Shown: piece by piece, positions 7,921 to 16,083 of the stretch | Position numbering within the stretch: the stretch's first letter is position 1 | Layout: each line of letters starts with the position of its first letter | DNA from: Croceibacterium_A sp964439725 | Lineage (GTDB): Bacteria; Pseudomonadota; Alphaproteobacteria; Sphingomonadales; Sphingomonadaceae | Direction: 5' to 3' | Length of the DNA: 39,012 nucleotides | NCBI GenBank assembly: GCA_964439725.1 | Contig: CAYTPY010000012.1 | Location: 1-39,012 of the forward strand | Position numbers and translations under genes: made by a program | The notes under the pieces: model-generated | The model's database searches: none | What the model saw: the letters and a program-made list of their open reading frames with translations, nothing else | What the model was told of the DNA's origin: nothing

Positions 7921-8853
7921 GTGAATGCTATCCCCTTTTCTCCCGATCGCGGCATGGCAGCGGTGGAACTGGGCACGATCGTCAACGGACTCTCCGTAGA
8001 CGTCGAGGACTGGTTTCACGTCGGCGCATTCGAGGACGTGATCGAGCGCGGCGATTGGAGCGGTCTGGCGGACCGCGTCGATCGCAACGTCCGCGAGATT
8101 CTCGACCTGTTCGACGAGACCGAGGCCAAGGCCACGTTCTTCACGCTGGGCTGGGTAGCGCAGCGGCACGGATCGTTGCTGCGCGAAGTCGCGGACCGAG
8201 GACACGAGATCGCAAGCCACGGCTGGGACCATCGGCGCGTCTACACCATGGACCGTGCGAGCTTCGGCGAGGATCTCGCCAAGGCGCGGCGCGCCATCGA
8301 GGATGCCACTGGCGTCAGCCCGACCGGTTACCGAGCGCCCAGCTTCTCTATCGACCAGCGCACTCCGTGGGCATTCATGGAGCTCGCAGAGCAGGGCTAC
8401 ACTTACTCGTCGAGCGTCGCTCCGGTCGCGCACGACCATTACGGCTGGTCCGACGCCCCGCGTTTCGCTTTCAGGCCGCTGCCGTGGGCGCAGCTTGTCG
8501 AAATTCCGGTGACGACCGCGATGTTCGCAAGGCGGCGCCTGGCGGCCGGTGGAGGCGGCTTCTTCCGCGTACTGCCTTACGGTTTCAGCCGCTGGGCTAT
8601 CCGCCAGGTCAACCGGCGCGACGAGCGACCCGCTGTGTTCTACTTCCATCCTTGGGAAATCGACCCAGGGCAGCCGCGCGTTTCCGGGGCACCGCTCAAG
8701 TCACGGCTGCGTCATTACACCAACCTGGAACGCATGGCGCCCAAGCTGCGCCAGCTCATCCGGGAATTCGCCTGGGGGCGGATGGACCTGATCGCCTATC
8801 GCGAAGCGGTGCGGTTGGAAGCGGAACTCGCCGCCGACAAGGTGCCAGCGTGA
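7921..8853 (+). CDS. XrtA-associated polysaccharide deacetylase (NodB fold, DUF3473)
   Basis: A 310-residue carbohydrate esterase family 4-like protein. Visible NodB motifs are SVDVEDWFH (Asp27/Asp30; catalytic base and metal), ATFFTLGWVAQRH, the metal-binding SHGWDH (near residue 100) and GYRAPSFS (near 137). The C-terminal third, with FYFHPWEIDPGQPR, matches the DUF3473 extension typical of exosortase-linked deacetylases. It is expected to remove N-acetyl groups from EPS sugars. No signal peptide is obvious, so it may act on the cytoplasmic side on lipid-linked intermediates, or be exported otherwise; this is unresolved. The GTG start at 7921 follows a GGGAG. Its stop overlaps the next gene (GTGA). 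Confidence 0.88.
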   Translation: MNAIPFSPDRGMAAVELGTIVNGLSVDVEDWFHVGAFEDVIERGDWSGLADRVDRNVREILDLFDETEAKATFFTLGWVAQRHGSLLREVADRGHEIASHGWDHRRVYTMDRASFGEDLAKARRAIEDATGVSPTGYRAPSFSIDQRTPWAFMELAEQGYTYSSSVAPVAHDHYGWSDAPRFAFRPLPWAQLVEIPVTTAMFARRRLAAGGGGFFRVLPYGFSRWAIRQVNRRDERPAVFYFHPWEIDPGQPRVSGAPLKSRLRHYTNLERMAPKLRQLIREFAWGRMDLIAYREAVRLEAELAADKVPA

Positions 8854-9908
8854 ACGCGCCTGCCGTTCTGCAAAGCGAGACTATCCGTCTTGCCGACTTG
8901 CGGCAGGCGGGCGAAGTAGCTCGCATCGAACGCTTCGTAGCGGAAGGCGGCGGAACGGTGTTCCACCGCCCGGTGTGGTTGCAGGCGATCGAGCGCGGTA
9001 CCGGACAGCGGGCCCTTGGCCTCGTGGCGGAGCGCTTCGGCGGGATCACCGGTTGGCTGCCGATGAGCGAAGTACATTCGCCGTTGTTCGGCCGCATGCT
9101 GGCTTCGAGCGGCTTCGCCGTGGCGGGCGGGGTACTGGCCGAGCAAAAGGCGACGGCGGTTGCGCTGTGTCGTGCCGCCGAGGAACAGGCGCGACGGCTT
9201 TCTTGCGCGACGATCGAACTGCGCGGCGGTGCGGCACCCGGCGACTGGAGCCGCCGCAATGACAGCCACTGCGGCTTCGTTGCGCCTCTGGCCGAAAACC
9301 GCGAGGCGCAGCTTCTAGCGGTCCCGCGCAAGCAGCGGGCCGAGATACGGAAGGGATTGGAGGCAGATCTCGAGGTTCGGGTGGGTCGGGAGGCGCGCGA
9401 TCGGGCGGACCATTACGCGGTCTATGCCGAGAGCGTGCGCAATCTCGGCACGCCCGTGTTTCCCCGCTCGCTGTTCGACGCCGTCCTCGACATGCTGGAC
9501 GCGGATATTCTCACCGTGAGCCACCGGGGAGCACCTGTGGCGAGCGTGCTTTCGCTCTACCACACGGATGCGGTGCTCCCTTACTGGGGCGGCGGTACCA
9601 CGGCGGCGCGCGCCTTGCGGGCCAACGACCGCATGTATTTCGAGCTGATGCAACATGCGCGCGAACGCGGCTGTGGCGTTTTCGATTTCGGCCGTAGCAA
9701 GACCGGGAGCGGCGCATTCGCGTTCAAGAAGAACTGGGGGTTCGAGCCGGAGCCGCTGAGCTATGCGAGCTGGACGGCGCCGGGAGCGCCGCCGCGCGAT
9801 GCCGACCCCCACAGTGAACGGCATGCTGCAAGGATCGCAGTGTGGCGCAAGCTGCCGCTGTCGCTCGCCAATCGGCTGGGGCCGATGATCGCGCGGGGCC
9901 TGGGATGA
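8850..9908 (+). CDS. XrtA-associated FemAB-like transferase (GNAT fold)
   Basis: A 352-residue protein of the FemAB family found in PEP-CTERM/exosortase loci. The N-terminal half includes FHRPVWLQAI. The C-terminal GNAT-like half includes RKQRAEIRKGLE, YWGGGTTAARAL and VFDFGRSKTGSGAFAFKKNWGF (in pieces), as in FemAB proteins that use aminoacyl-tRNA or acyl donors. The substrate is not known; transfer of an amino acid or acyl group to an EPS amine is an inference from the neighbouring deacetylase. The start is GTG at 8850, overlapping the deacetylase stop by four bases (GTGA), which suggests translational coupling. The frame stays open upstream for about 265 codons, but that stretch lies over the real deacetylase gene. 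Confidence 0.88.
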   Translation: MNAPAVLQSETIRLADLRQAGEVARIERFVAEGGGTVFHRPVWLQAIERGTGQRALGLVAERFGGITGWLPMSEVHSPLFGRMLASSGFAVAGGVLAEQKATAVALCRAAEEQARRLSCATIELRGGAAPGDWSRRNDSHCGFVAPLAENREAQLLAVPRKQRAEIRKGLEADLEVRVGREARDRADHYAVYAESVRNLGTPVFPRSLFDAVLDMLDADILTVSHRGAPVASVLSLYHTDAVLPYWGGGTTAARALRANDRMYFELMQHARERGCGVFDFGRSKTGSGAFAFKKNWGFEPEPLSYASWTAPGAPPRDADPHSERHAARIAVWRKLPLSLANRLGPMIARGLG

Positions 9909-11131
9909 GCGGCGTCCTGTTCCTGGCCCACCGGGTGCCATTTCCACCTGACCGCGGCGACAAGATCCGTTCGCACCACGTACTGAAAGCGTTGGCAGCG
10001 CGAGGCCCAGTTCACGTGGGCTGCTTCGCCGAGACCGCTACCGACAGGGCTGCGGAACCCTACCTGGCGAGCGTGGCGGAGACGTGGTGCATGCCGATCC
10101 GCTCCAAGCCGTTGGCGCTGGCGGGGATGGAGGCGCTGCTTCGGCGCGGACCGGTCAGTCTGGCTGCGTTTCGAAATCGCCGACTGGCCGAATGGGTGAC
10201 GCGTACCCTCGAAGGCCACCGGATCGAGGCGATCTATGTCTTCTCCGGACAGATGGGACAGTATGTGCCCGCTGACTGGACCGGGCGCCTGCTGGTCGAC
10301 TTGGTCGACGTGGATTCCGCCAAGTTCGAGGCTTACGCCCGCGAGCGACGGGCGCCGATGCGCTGGATCGATGCGCGGGAAGCGCGGCTGCTGCGGCGCG
10401 AGGAAGCCCGGCTGGCAGAGCGCGCCGATCAGACGCTGCTCGTTACCGAGGCTGAGGCGGCCTTGTTTCGCTCTCGACTGCCGGAGCCGAGCCGATGCGG
10501 CGTGGGCGTGCTCGGAAATGGAATAGATGCCGCGCTGTTTGATCCGGAACGGGTGCAGCCTCATCCTGAGCTCGCAACCGCCGGTCCGCACTTCGTCTTC
10601 ACCGGGCAGATGGATTACAAACCGAACGTCGATGCCGCGGTGCGTGCTATCGACCACCTCATGCCGGAGATCCGCGCCGTTCATCGGACCGCGCAATTTC
10701 ACGTGGTCGGACGCGCGCCGGCGGCGGAACTGATTGCCCGCGACGGAGCGAACGGCGCCCGCGTCTGGGGTGAGGTTGCCGACGTCAGGCCGTTCCTGGC
10801 CGGCGCCGATGTGGTTCTCGTGCCGCTTTCGATCGCGAGAGGCGTCCAGAACAAGGTGCTCGAAGCCATGGCCATGGCGCGCCCTGTCCTCGTAACGCCG
10901 GCTGCCGCGACTGGCATCGCCGCACGCGACGGCGAGCACTTCGCGGTTGCCGATACTGACGTGGAGCTCATCGGGCGCGCGTTTGATTTGATCACCCGGG
11001 CAGAGGTCGCCCAGTCAATGGGCGCTGCGGCACGCCGACTGGTGCTGGAGACAATGAGCTGGCCCGCGATGCTGGCGTCTCTACCCGGGCTCCTGGGTGC
11101 GGACCCTAAGGGGCGGCGCCGTGCGGCCTGA
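9905..11131 (+). CDS. XrtA-associated GT-B glycosyltransferase
   Basis: A 408-residue glycosyltransferase of the GT4/GT-B type, belonging to the sugar-transferase family tied to exosortase A loci. The N-terminus VLFLAHRVPFPPDRGDKIR is typical for that family. The C-terminal Rossmann half has FTGQMDYKPNVDA, the HVVGRAPA strand and the donor-binding loop ARGVQNKVLEAMAMARPVL. It should add a sugar to the EPS repeat unit on the cytoplasmic face of the membrane; donor and acceptor are unknown. The ATG at 9905 overlaps the FemAB-like stop by four bases (ATGA). Its own 3' end overlaps the exosortase start by 11 bases. Confidence 0.88.
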   Translation: MSGVLFLAHRVPFPPDRGDKIRSHHVLKALAARGPVHVGCFAETATDRAAEPYLASVAETWCMPIRSKPLALAGMEALLRRGPVSLAAFRNRRLAEWVTRTLEGHRIEAIYVFSGQMGQYVPADWTGRLLVDLVDVDSAKFEAYARERRAPMRWIDAREARLLRREEARLAERADQTLLVTEAEAALFRSRLPEPSRCGVGVLGNGIDAALFDPERVQPHPELATAGPHFVFTGQMDYKPNVDAAVRAIDHLMPEIRAVHRTAQFHVVGRAPAAELIARDGANGARVWGEVADVRPFLAGADVVLVPLSIARGVQNKVLEAMAMARPVLVTPAAATGIAARDGEHFAVADTDVELIGRAFDLITRAEVAQSMGAAARRLVLETMSWPAMLASLPGLLGADPKGRRRAA

Positions 11132-12140
11132 AGTCGCCCGGACGCTGCGGGGCGCGCAATCGCTTGGCGGCATCCCGGCCGCATGGCGCATGCCGCTCGT
11201 TCGTCTCGCACTCGCATGGGCAGTCCTAATGGCGCTCGCCGCGGCTGCCTGGGGCGAAATGGCGTGGCAGTGGTGGAACGCCTCGACCTACAACCACATC
11301 CTGCTCATTCCGCCGATCCTCGTCTGGTTAGTGCGTCAGCGCTGGAGCGACGTTTCGCAGCTTATTCCGACGACCTGGTGGCCAGGGCTCATCCTGCTGC
11401 TGTTCGGGCTCACCACCTGGCGTGTCGGCGCGGCCTTCGACATCAACCTGATCAGCCAGTTCGGCGCCGTGTTGATGTTGCAGAGCGCGGTGACAGTGCT
11501 GCTCGGCCCCCGGGTCACGGTCGGCGTGCTCTTTCCGCTGGCTTACATGCTGTTTCTCGTACCTTTCGGTGACGAGATCATCCCTGCGTTGCAGGGCGTG
11601 ACGGCGAAGCTGACGATCGAATTGACGCACGCTAGCGGAGTGCCGGCGTCGATCGACGGCATCTACATCGATACGCCGGCCGGCTTGTTCATCGTCGCGG
11701 AGGCCTGCTCGGGAGTGAAGTTCCTGGTCGCGATGGTCGCGCTGGGGGCGCTGGTGGCGCATACCTGTTTTACCTCTTGGCGGTGCCGCGCGCTGTTCAT
11801 GATGGCTGCGGTCGTGGTGCCGGTGTTGGCCAACGGCGTGCGGGCGTGGGGGACGATCTACATCGCCCAGTCGCAGGGTCTGGAGTTCGCCGCCGGCTTC
11901 GATCACATCGTCTATGGCTGGATTTTCTTCGCGGTGGTGATGGCAGCCGTGATCGGCGGCGCATGGAGCTTCTTCGACCGGGCGCCCGACGATCCGCTGA
12001 TCGACGTTGCAGAGATCAAGGCCGCGCCGTGGCTGGACGATCTCGCCCGCTATCGCATCGGCGGCTGGAACGCGCTGGCGGTCATCGCTCTCCTTGCAGC
12101 CGCCGTGGTCTCGATGGACCGGCTGGCGAACGTCGCCTAA
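11121..12140 (+). CDS. xrtA: Exosortase A, without the fused EpsI domain
   Basis: A 339-residue multi-pass membrane transpeptidase-like enzyme that in this family cleaves and sorts PEP-CTERM proteins. The catalytic set is visible: Cys196 in EACSGVKFL, Arg241 in NGVRAWGTIYIA and His262 in GFDHIVYGW. About eight hydrophobic helices are present. GTG 11121 is chosen because GGGGCG precedes it; the frame extends upstream only over the glycosyltransferase gene. Many sphingomonad XrtA proteins run to about 500 residues with a C-terminal EpsI domain. Here the protein stops just after the last hydrophobic helix (GWNALAVIALLAAAVVSMD), and the next gene starts 12 bases later, so the EpsI part is absent rather than frameshifted. 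Confidence 0.92.
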   Translation: MRPEVARTLRGAQSLGGIPAAWRMPLVRLALAWAVLMALAAAAWGEMAWQWWNASTYNHILLIPPILVWLVRQRWSDVSQLIPTTWWPGLILLLFGLTTWRVGAAFDINLISQFGAVLMLQSAVTVLLGPRVTVGVLFPLAYMLFLVPFGDEIIPALQGVTAKLTIELTHASGVPASIDGIYIDTPAGLFIVAEACSGVKFLVAMVALGALVAHTCFTSWRCRALFMMAAVVVPVLANGVRAWGTIYIAQSQGLEFAAGFDHIVYGWIFFAVVMAAVIGGAWSFFDRAPDDPLIDVAEIKAAPWLDDLARYRIGGWNALAVIALLAAAVVSMDRLANVA

Positions 12141-12151
12141 CGGGGCAGTGC

Positions 12152-14050
12152 ATGTGCGGGATTGCGGGCATTTTTCATTGCGGCACGATCAAGCCGGTCG
12201 ATCCTGCGCGGGTCGGCCGGATGTGCGACGCATTGGTCCACCGCGGGCCTGACGGAGCGGGCGTCTGGACCGCGCCGGGAGTCGGGCTGGGGCACCGGCG
12301 GCTGGCGATCATCGATCTTGCCGGCTCGCCTCAGCCCATGCATTCCGCCGACGGCCGGGCGGTGATCGTCTTCAACGGCGAGATCTACAACTACCGCGAG
12401 TTGCGGCGTGAGCTTGAGGCCCGAGGCGCTGCGTTCCGCACCGATGGCGACACCGAGGTCATCCTCGCGGCGTGGCAGCAGTGGGGAACCCAATGCTTGT
12501 CGCGACTAAACGGGATGTTCGCCTTCGCACTCTACGATGCAGGTGACCGAACTCTGTTCCTTGCCCGCGACCGCTTGGGTGTGAAGCCGCTGTTCACGGC
12601 GCACCTTTCCGATGGCAGCCTGGCTTTTGCCTCCGAGCTGAAGGGATTGCTCGCGCACCCGCTGCTGCGGCGCGAAGTCGATCCCCTGGCCGTCGAAGAC
12701 TATCTGACCTGGGGTTATGTCCCCGATCATCGTTCGATCCTGAAAGGCGTCGAGAAGCTACCGGCCGGGCACTTTCGTCTGTTGAAGCATGACACCGCGC
12801 CGGGCACGCCGCAGCAGTGGTGGGACGTGTCGTTCGCGGAGCGGCGACGCGGGTCGGAGCGCGATCAAGAAGCCGAACTGCTGCATCATCTGCGTGAGGC
12901 GGTGACGAGCCGAATGATCGCTGACGTGCCGCTCGGCGCCTTCCTGTCGGGCGGCGTCGATTCATCGAGCGTCGTCGCGCTGATGGCAGAAGCGAGCCGC
13001 GACCCCGTGCGGACCTGCTCGATCGGGTTCGACGTTGGCGCGCTGGACGAGACCTCCCACGCCGAAAAAGTGGCGCGGCTGTTCGAAACCGATCACCGCA
13101 CGCAAGTCGTCTCGGCCGATGGGTTCGAGGATGTGGATGCTTTGGTCGGCATCTTCGACGAGCCGTTTGCCGACGCCTCGGCGCTGCCGACTTGGAAGGT
13201 GTGCCAGATGGCGCGGGAAAGCGTGACAGTGGCACTATCCGGCGACGGGGCGGACGAGGCTTTCGCCGGATATCGGCGGCAGGTGTTCCACGCGCACGAG
13301 GAACGGGCGCGGCGCTTGCTGCCGGAGAGCTTCCGGCGCAAAGTGCTGGGGCCGCTGGGGCGCTTCTATCCCAAGGCGGACTGGGCGCCGCGCCCGCTGC
13401 GGGCGAAGGCGACGCTGCTCTCGCTCGCCGAGGATGGGGCACAAGGCTATGCCCGCGGGCTTGCGGCGGTGGTGCCCGAACTGCGCGAGGCGCTCTACCG
13501 CCCTGACTTGACGCGCCAACTCGGCGGCTATCGCGCCGAGCAGCCGCTGATCGACCTGATGCGCTCGGCGCCGGCGCGTTCGGGGCTCGACCGGGCGCAA
13601 TATGCCGATCTCAAGTTCTGGCTGCCGGGCGATATACTGACCAAAGTCGACCGCACCAGCATGGCTGTGAGCCTGGAGGCGCGCGAGCCGCTGCTCGATC
13701 ACCGTCTGATCGAATTCGCCGCCACGCTGCCCGAGCGGATGCGGGTGCGGGGCGGGCAAGGCAAATGGCTGCTGAAGAAGGCGATGCGGCGCTATCTCCC
13801 TGACGACATCCTCTATCGCCCGAAGCAGGGTTTCGTGACGCCCGTCGCGCAGTGGCTGCGCGGACCGCTGGCGGGGGAGGCGCGGGCGATCGCCTCCAGC
13901 GCGGCTCTGGCGCGGACTGGTTGGTTCGACTCTGGCGTGCTGGGCAAGCTGGGCGAAGCACACGTCGCCGGGCGCGCCGACCATTCGCGGTTGCTGTGGC
14001 AGCTGATGATGCTCGACAAGTCGCTGGTGCGGCTGGGCCTTATCGGCTGA
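12152..14050 (+). CDS. XrtA-associated glutamine amidotransferase, asparagine synthase-like
   Basis: A 632-residue class II (Ntn) glutamine amidotransferase fused to an ATP-pyrophosphatase synthetase domain, of the exosortase A-associated subfamily. Cys2 is the glutaminase nucleophile (start MCGIAGIF), followed by RGPDG, NGEIYNYREL and GDTEV. The synthetase half has the PP-loop SGGVDSS (near residue 268) and LSGDGADEAFAGY. By analogy it would amidate a carboxylate, possibly a uronic acid of the EPS; free asparagine synthesis is less likely given the context. It is the last gene of the operon, 11 bases after xrtA, and converges with zapE at a gap of only three bases. Confidence 0.9.
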   Translation: MCGIAGIFHCGTIKPVDPARVGRMCDALVHRGPDGAGVWTAPGVGLGHRRLAIIDLAGSPQPMHSADGRAVIVFNGEIYNYRELRRELEARGAAFRTDGDTEVILAAWQQWGTQCLSRLNGMFAFALYDAGDRTLFLARDRLGVKPLFTAHLSDGSLAFASELKGLLAHPLLRREVDPLAVEDYLTWGYVPDHRSILKGVEKLPAGHFRLLKHDTAPGTPQQWWDVSFAERRRGSERDQEAELLHHLREAVTSRMIADVPLGAFLSGGVDSSSVVALMAEASRDPVRTCSIGFDVGALDETSHAEKVARLFETDHRTQVVSADGFEDVDALVGIFDEPFADASALPTWKVCQMARESVTVALSGDGADEAFAGYRRQVFHAHEERARRLLPESFRRKVLGPLGRFYPKADWAPRPLRAKATLLSLAEDGAQGYARGLAAVVPELREALYRPDLTRQLGGYRAEQPLIDLMRSAPARSGLDRAQYADLKFWLPGDILTKVDRTSMAVSLEAREPLLDHRLIEFAATLPERMRVRGGQGKWLLKKAMRRYLPDDILYRPKQGFVTPVAQWLRGPLAGEARAIASSAALARTGWFDSGVLGKLGEAHVAGRADHSRLLWQLMMLDKSLVRLGLIG

Positions 14051-14053
14051 TCG

Positions 14054-15160
14054 CTAGCCTGCCTGGCCGTGACCTTCGGCCATGTACTCGGCGCTCTGCA
14101 TCTCCTGGAGCCGACTCGCGGTGCGCTCGAACTCGAACGCGCCGCTGCCGCGGGGGTAGAGAGCGGCCGGCTTTGCATCCGCGGAGACGAGCAGTTTCAC
14201 CTTGTTCTCGTAGAGGGCGTCAATCAGGGTGACGAAGCGGGCCGCCTCGTTGCGCATTTCGGGCCCCATTACTGGGATGCCGACAATAATCACCGTGTGA
14301 TAGCGCCGGGCTATCGCGAGGTAGTCGGCTGCGCCCCGCGGTTCGCCGCACAGCCGCTTGAATGAGAACACGGCCACGCCCTTCAGCGCCTTTGGAACGT
14401 GCAGGGTCCGCCCTCCAGGCAAAGGCAGTTCCTCTGAAGGAACGTGAGCCCGGTCCTCGGGCGGATAATCAGTCAGGCGGAAAAACGTGCGCGACAAGGC
14501 CTCGGTCGCCGCCGGTCCGTTCGGCACGTGCCAAGTGGGGTCGCCGCCCAGCCGGTCGAGCCGGTAGTCGATCGGTCCGTTGAGGGGCAGCACGTCGAGC
14601 CGGTTTTCGATCAGGTCGATGAAAGGTAGAAACAGCTCGCGGTTAAGCCCGTCCCGGTAAAGCTCGCGCGGCGGGCGGTTAGAGGTGGTGACGATCACCA
14701 CCCCCTCGTCGATCAGCGCGGTAAACAGGCGCGACATGATCATCGCGTCGGCGCTGTTAGTCACCATCATCTCGTCGAAGCATAGGAGCCGCGCGTGATT
14801 GGCGATGTCATTGGCTGTAAAGATGACGATGTCCCCGACCTGCGCCTCGCGCGCCGCACGAAAGCGATCGTGCACCTCCAGCATGAACTCGGCAAAATGC
14901 ACGCGGCGCTTCGGCGCGACGTCGATCATCTCGAATGCGAGGTCCATCAGCATTGACTTGCCGCGTCCGACCCCGCCCCAGAGGTACACGCCACGAATGG
15001 GCTTGCGCTTGCGGAAGCGGGCGAAGAAGCCGGGCACCGGAGCTTGCTCCAGTTCCGCCTGTAGCGCCTGGAGCCGGATGGCCGCGGCTTCTTGCTGGGG
15101 ATCGGGGCGCAGCTCGCCAGCGTCTATGAGCCCGCGGTACTGATCGAGAACTCCGCTCAG
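14054..15160 (-). CDS. zapE: Cell division protein ZapE (AFG1-like ATPase)
   Basis: A 368-residue P-loop ATPase when read from CTG at 15160; E. coli ZapE is of similar length. Walker A is GGVGRGKSMLMD, Walker B is LLCFDEMMV, and sensor-type motifs such as VTTSNRPPRELY follow. By family knowledge it destabilises FtsZ bundles and is linked to membrane-protein quality control. Start choice: from CTG 15160 the protein begins (M)SGVLDQYRGLIDAGELRPDP, which fits the expected N-terminus. That CTG overlaps the sdhB stop as CTGA and has GGAG eight bases upstream. The only conventional in-frame start is GTG 15037, which would remove 41 residues. The CTG start is therefore probable but unproven. Confidence 0.85.
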   Translation of the reverse strand: MSGVLDQYRGLIDAGELRPDPQQEAAAIRLQALQAELEQAPVPGFFARFRKRKPIRGVYLWGGVGRGKSMLMDLAFEMIDVAPKRRVHFAEFMLEVHDRFRAAREAQVGDIVIFTANDIANHARLLCFDEMMVTNSADAMIMSRLFTALIDEGVVIVTTSNRPPRELYRDGLNRELFLPFIDLIENRLDVLPLNGPIDYRLDRLGGDPTWHVPNGPAATEALSRTFFRLTDYPPEDRAHVPSEELPLPGGRTLHVPKALKGVAVFSFKRLCGEPRGAADYLAIARRYHTVIIVGIPVMGPEMRNEAARFVTLIDALYENKVKLLVSADAKPAALYPRGSGAFEFERTASRLQEMQSAEYMAEGHGQAG

Positions 15161-15939
15161 GCGGCGCGCTCCGCCAGCAGCTTCTTGGTCTCGGCGATCG
15201 CCTTGGCCGGGTTCAGCCCCTTCGGGCAGACGTTGGCGCAGTTCATGATCGTGTGGCAGCGGTAAAGTCGGAATGGATCCTCGAGCTCGTCGAGCCGCTC
15301 ACCCGTCATCTCGTCGCGGCTGTCTGCCAACCAGCGATAGGCTTGGAGAAGAATCGCCGGACCAAGGAAGCGGTCCCCGTTCCACCAGTAGCTCGGGCAT
15401 GCCGTCGAGCAGCAGGCACAGAGAATGCACTCATAGAGGCCATCGAGCTGCTCGCGCTGCTCTGGCGACTGCAGACGCTCCTTGCCGCTCGGCGTAGTGG
15501 AGACGGTCTGCAGCCACGGGCGGATCGAGGCGTACTGCGCGTAGAAGTGGCTGAAATCGGGGACGAGGTCCTTGATCACTTCCATATGCGGAAGCGGCGT
15601 GATGCGGACTTCGCCCTTGAGATCCTCCACCGCCGTGGTGCAGGCGAGCCCGTTCCGCCCGTTCATGTTCATTGAGCACGAGCCGCAAATCCCTTCGCGG
15701 CATGACCGGCGGAAGGTCAGCGTGGGGTCGATCTCGTTCTTGATCTTGATGAGCGCGTCCAGAACCATCGGTCCGCAGTCGTCGAGATCGATCTCGAAAG
15801 TGTCGTAGCGTGGGTTCTCGCCACTTTCTGGATCCCAGCGATAAACGCGAAAGCTGCGTACGCGCGCGGCACCAGGGGCCTTGTATTCACGGCCTTTGGC
15901 AGTGATCCGGCTATTCTTGGGGAGAGTGAACTCGGCCAT
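15157..15939 (-). CDS. sdhB: Succinate dehydrogenase iron-sulfur subunit
   Basis: A 260-residue SdhB, the electron-transfer subunit of complex II at the inner face of the membrane. The N-terminal plant-type ferredoxin domain has Cys80, Cys85, Cys88 and Cys100 for the 2Fe-2S cluster. The C-terminal domain has CILCACCSTACP and CHTIMNCANVCPKG for the 4Fe-4S and 3Fe-4S clusters. The ATG at 15939 is chosen over a longer frame because MAEFTLPKNSRI fits the family start and an AGGA lies upstream. zapE follows with a four-base overlap. sdhA, sdhC and sdhD, which normally precede sdhB, are not next to it here: the next gene upstream is divergent and unrelated. Confidence 0.95.
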   Translation of the reverse strand: MAEFTLPKNSRITAKGREYKAPGAARVRSFRVYRWDPESGENPRYDTFEIDLDDCGPMVLDALIKIKNEIDPTLTFRRSCREGICGSCSMNMNGRNGLACTTAVEDLKGEVRITPLPHMEVIKDLVPDFSHFYAQYASIRPWLQTVSTTPSGKERLQSPEQREQLDGLYECILCACCSTACPSYWWNGDRFLGPAILLQAYRWLADSRDEMTGERLDELEDPFRLYRCHTIMNCANVCPKGLNPAKAIAETKKLLAERAA

Positions 15940-16083
15940 CGGGATTCCTAAGCTGCGCGGCCTATCTAGCGTGCCGTGCGCTGCGGGCAAGGGTGCTGGC
16001 CACACTGGTTCGAACCCCGATGAGGGAACGGCGGCCAGACGGAGGGGTTAGCGGATGTGCGACCTTTCACGAGAGGCCCCACC
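15940..16083. promoter_or_regulatory. Divergent intergenic region between sdhB and the SRPBCC gene
   Basis: These 144 bases separate two divergently read units and should hold both promoters. An AGGA box for sdhB and a GAGAGG box for the SRPBCC gene are visible. I could not assign -35/-10 boxes with confidence. A GGTTCGAACC palindrome near 16008-16017 looks like a tRNA T-loop but does not form a T-stem. Confidence 0.4.

Noticed and set aside
8055..8849. In-frame upstream extension of the FemAB-like gene by about 265 codons
   Set aside because: This part overlaps the clear deacetylase gene in another frame and shows no conserved domain; the GTGA overlap at 8850 gives a natural start.
12138..12152. 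Frameshift hiding an EpsI domain after the exosortase stop
   Set aside because: Only 11 bases separate the exosortase stop from the amidotransferase start, leaving no room for such a domain in any frame.
16008..16030. GGTTCGAACCCC resembling a tRNA T-arm, possibly an att remnant
   Set aside because: The flanking bases do not pair to form a T-stem, and no other tRNA parts or integrase are nearby.
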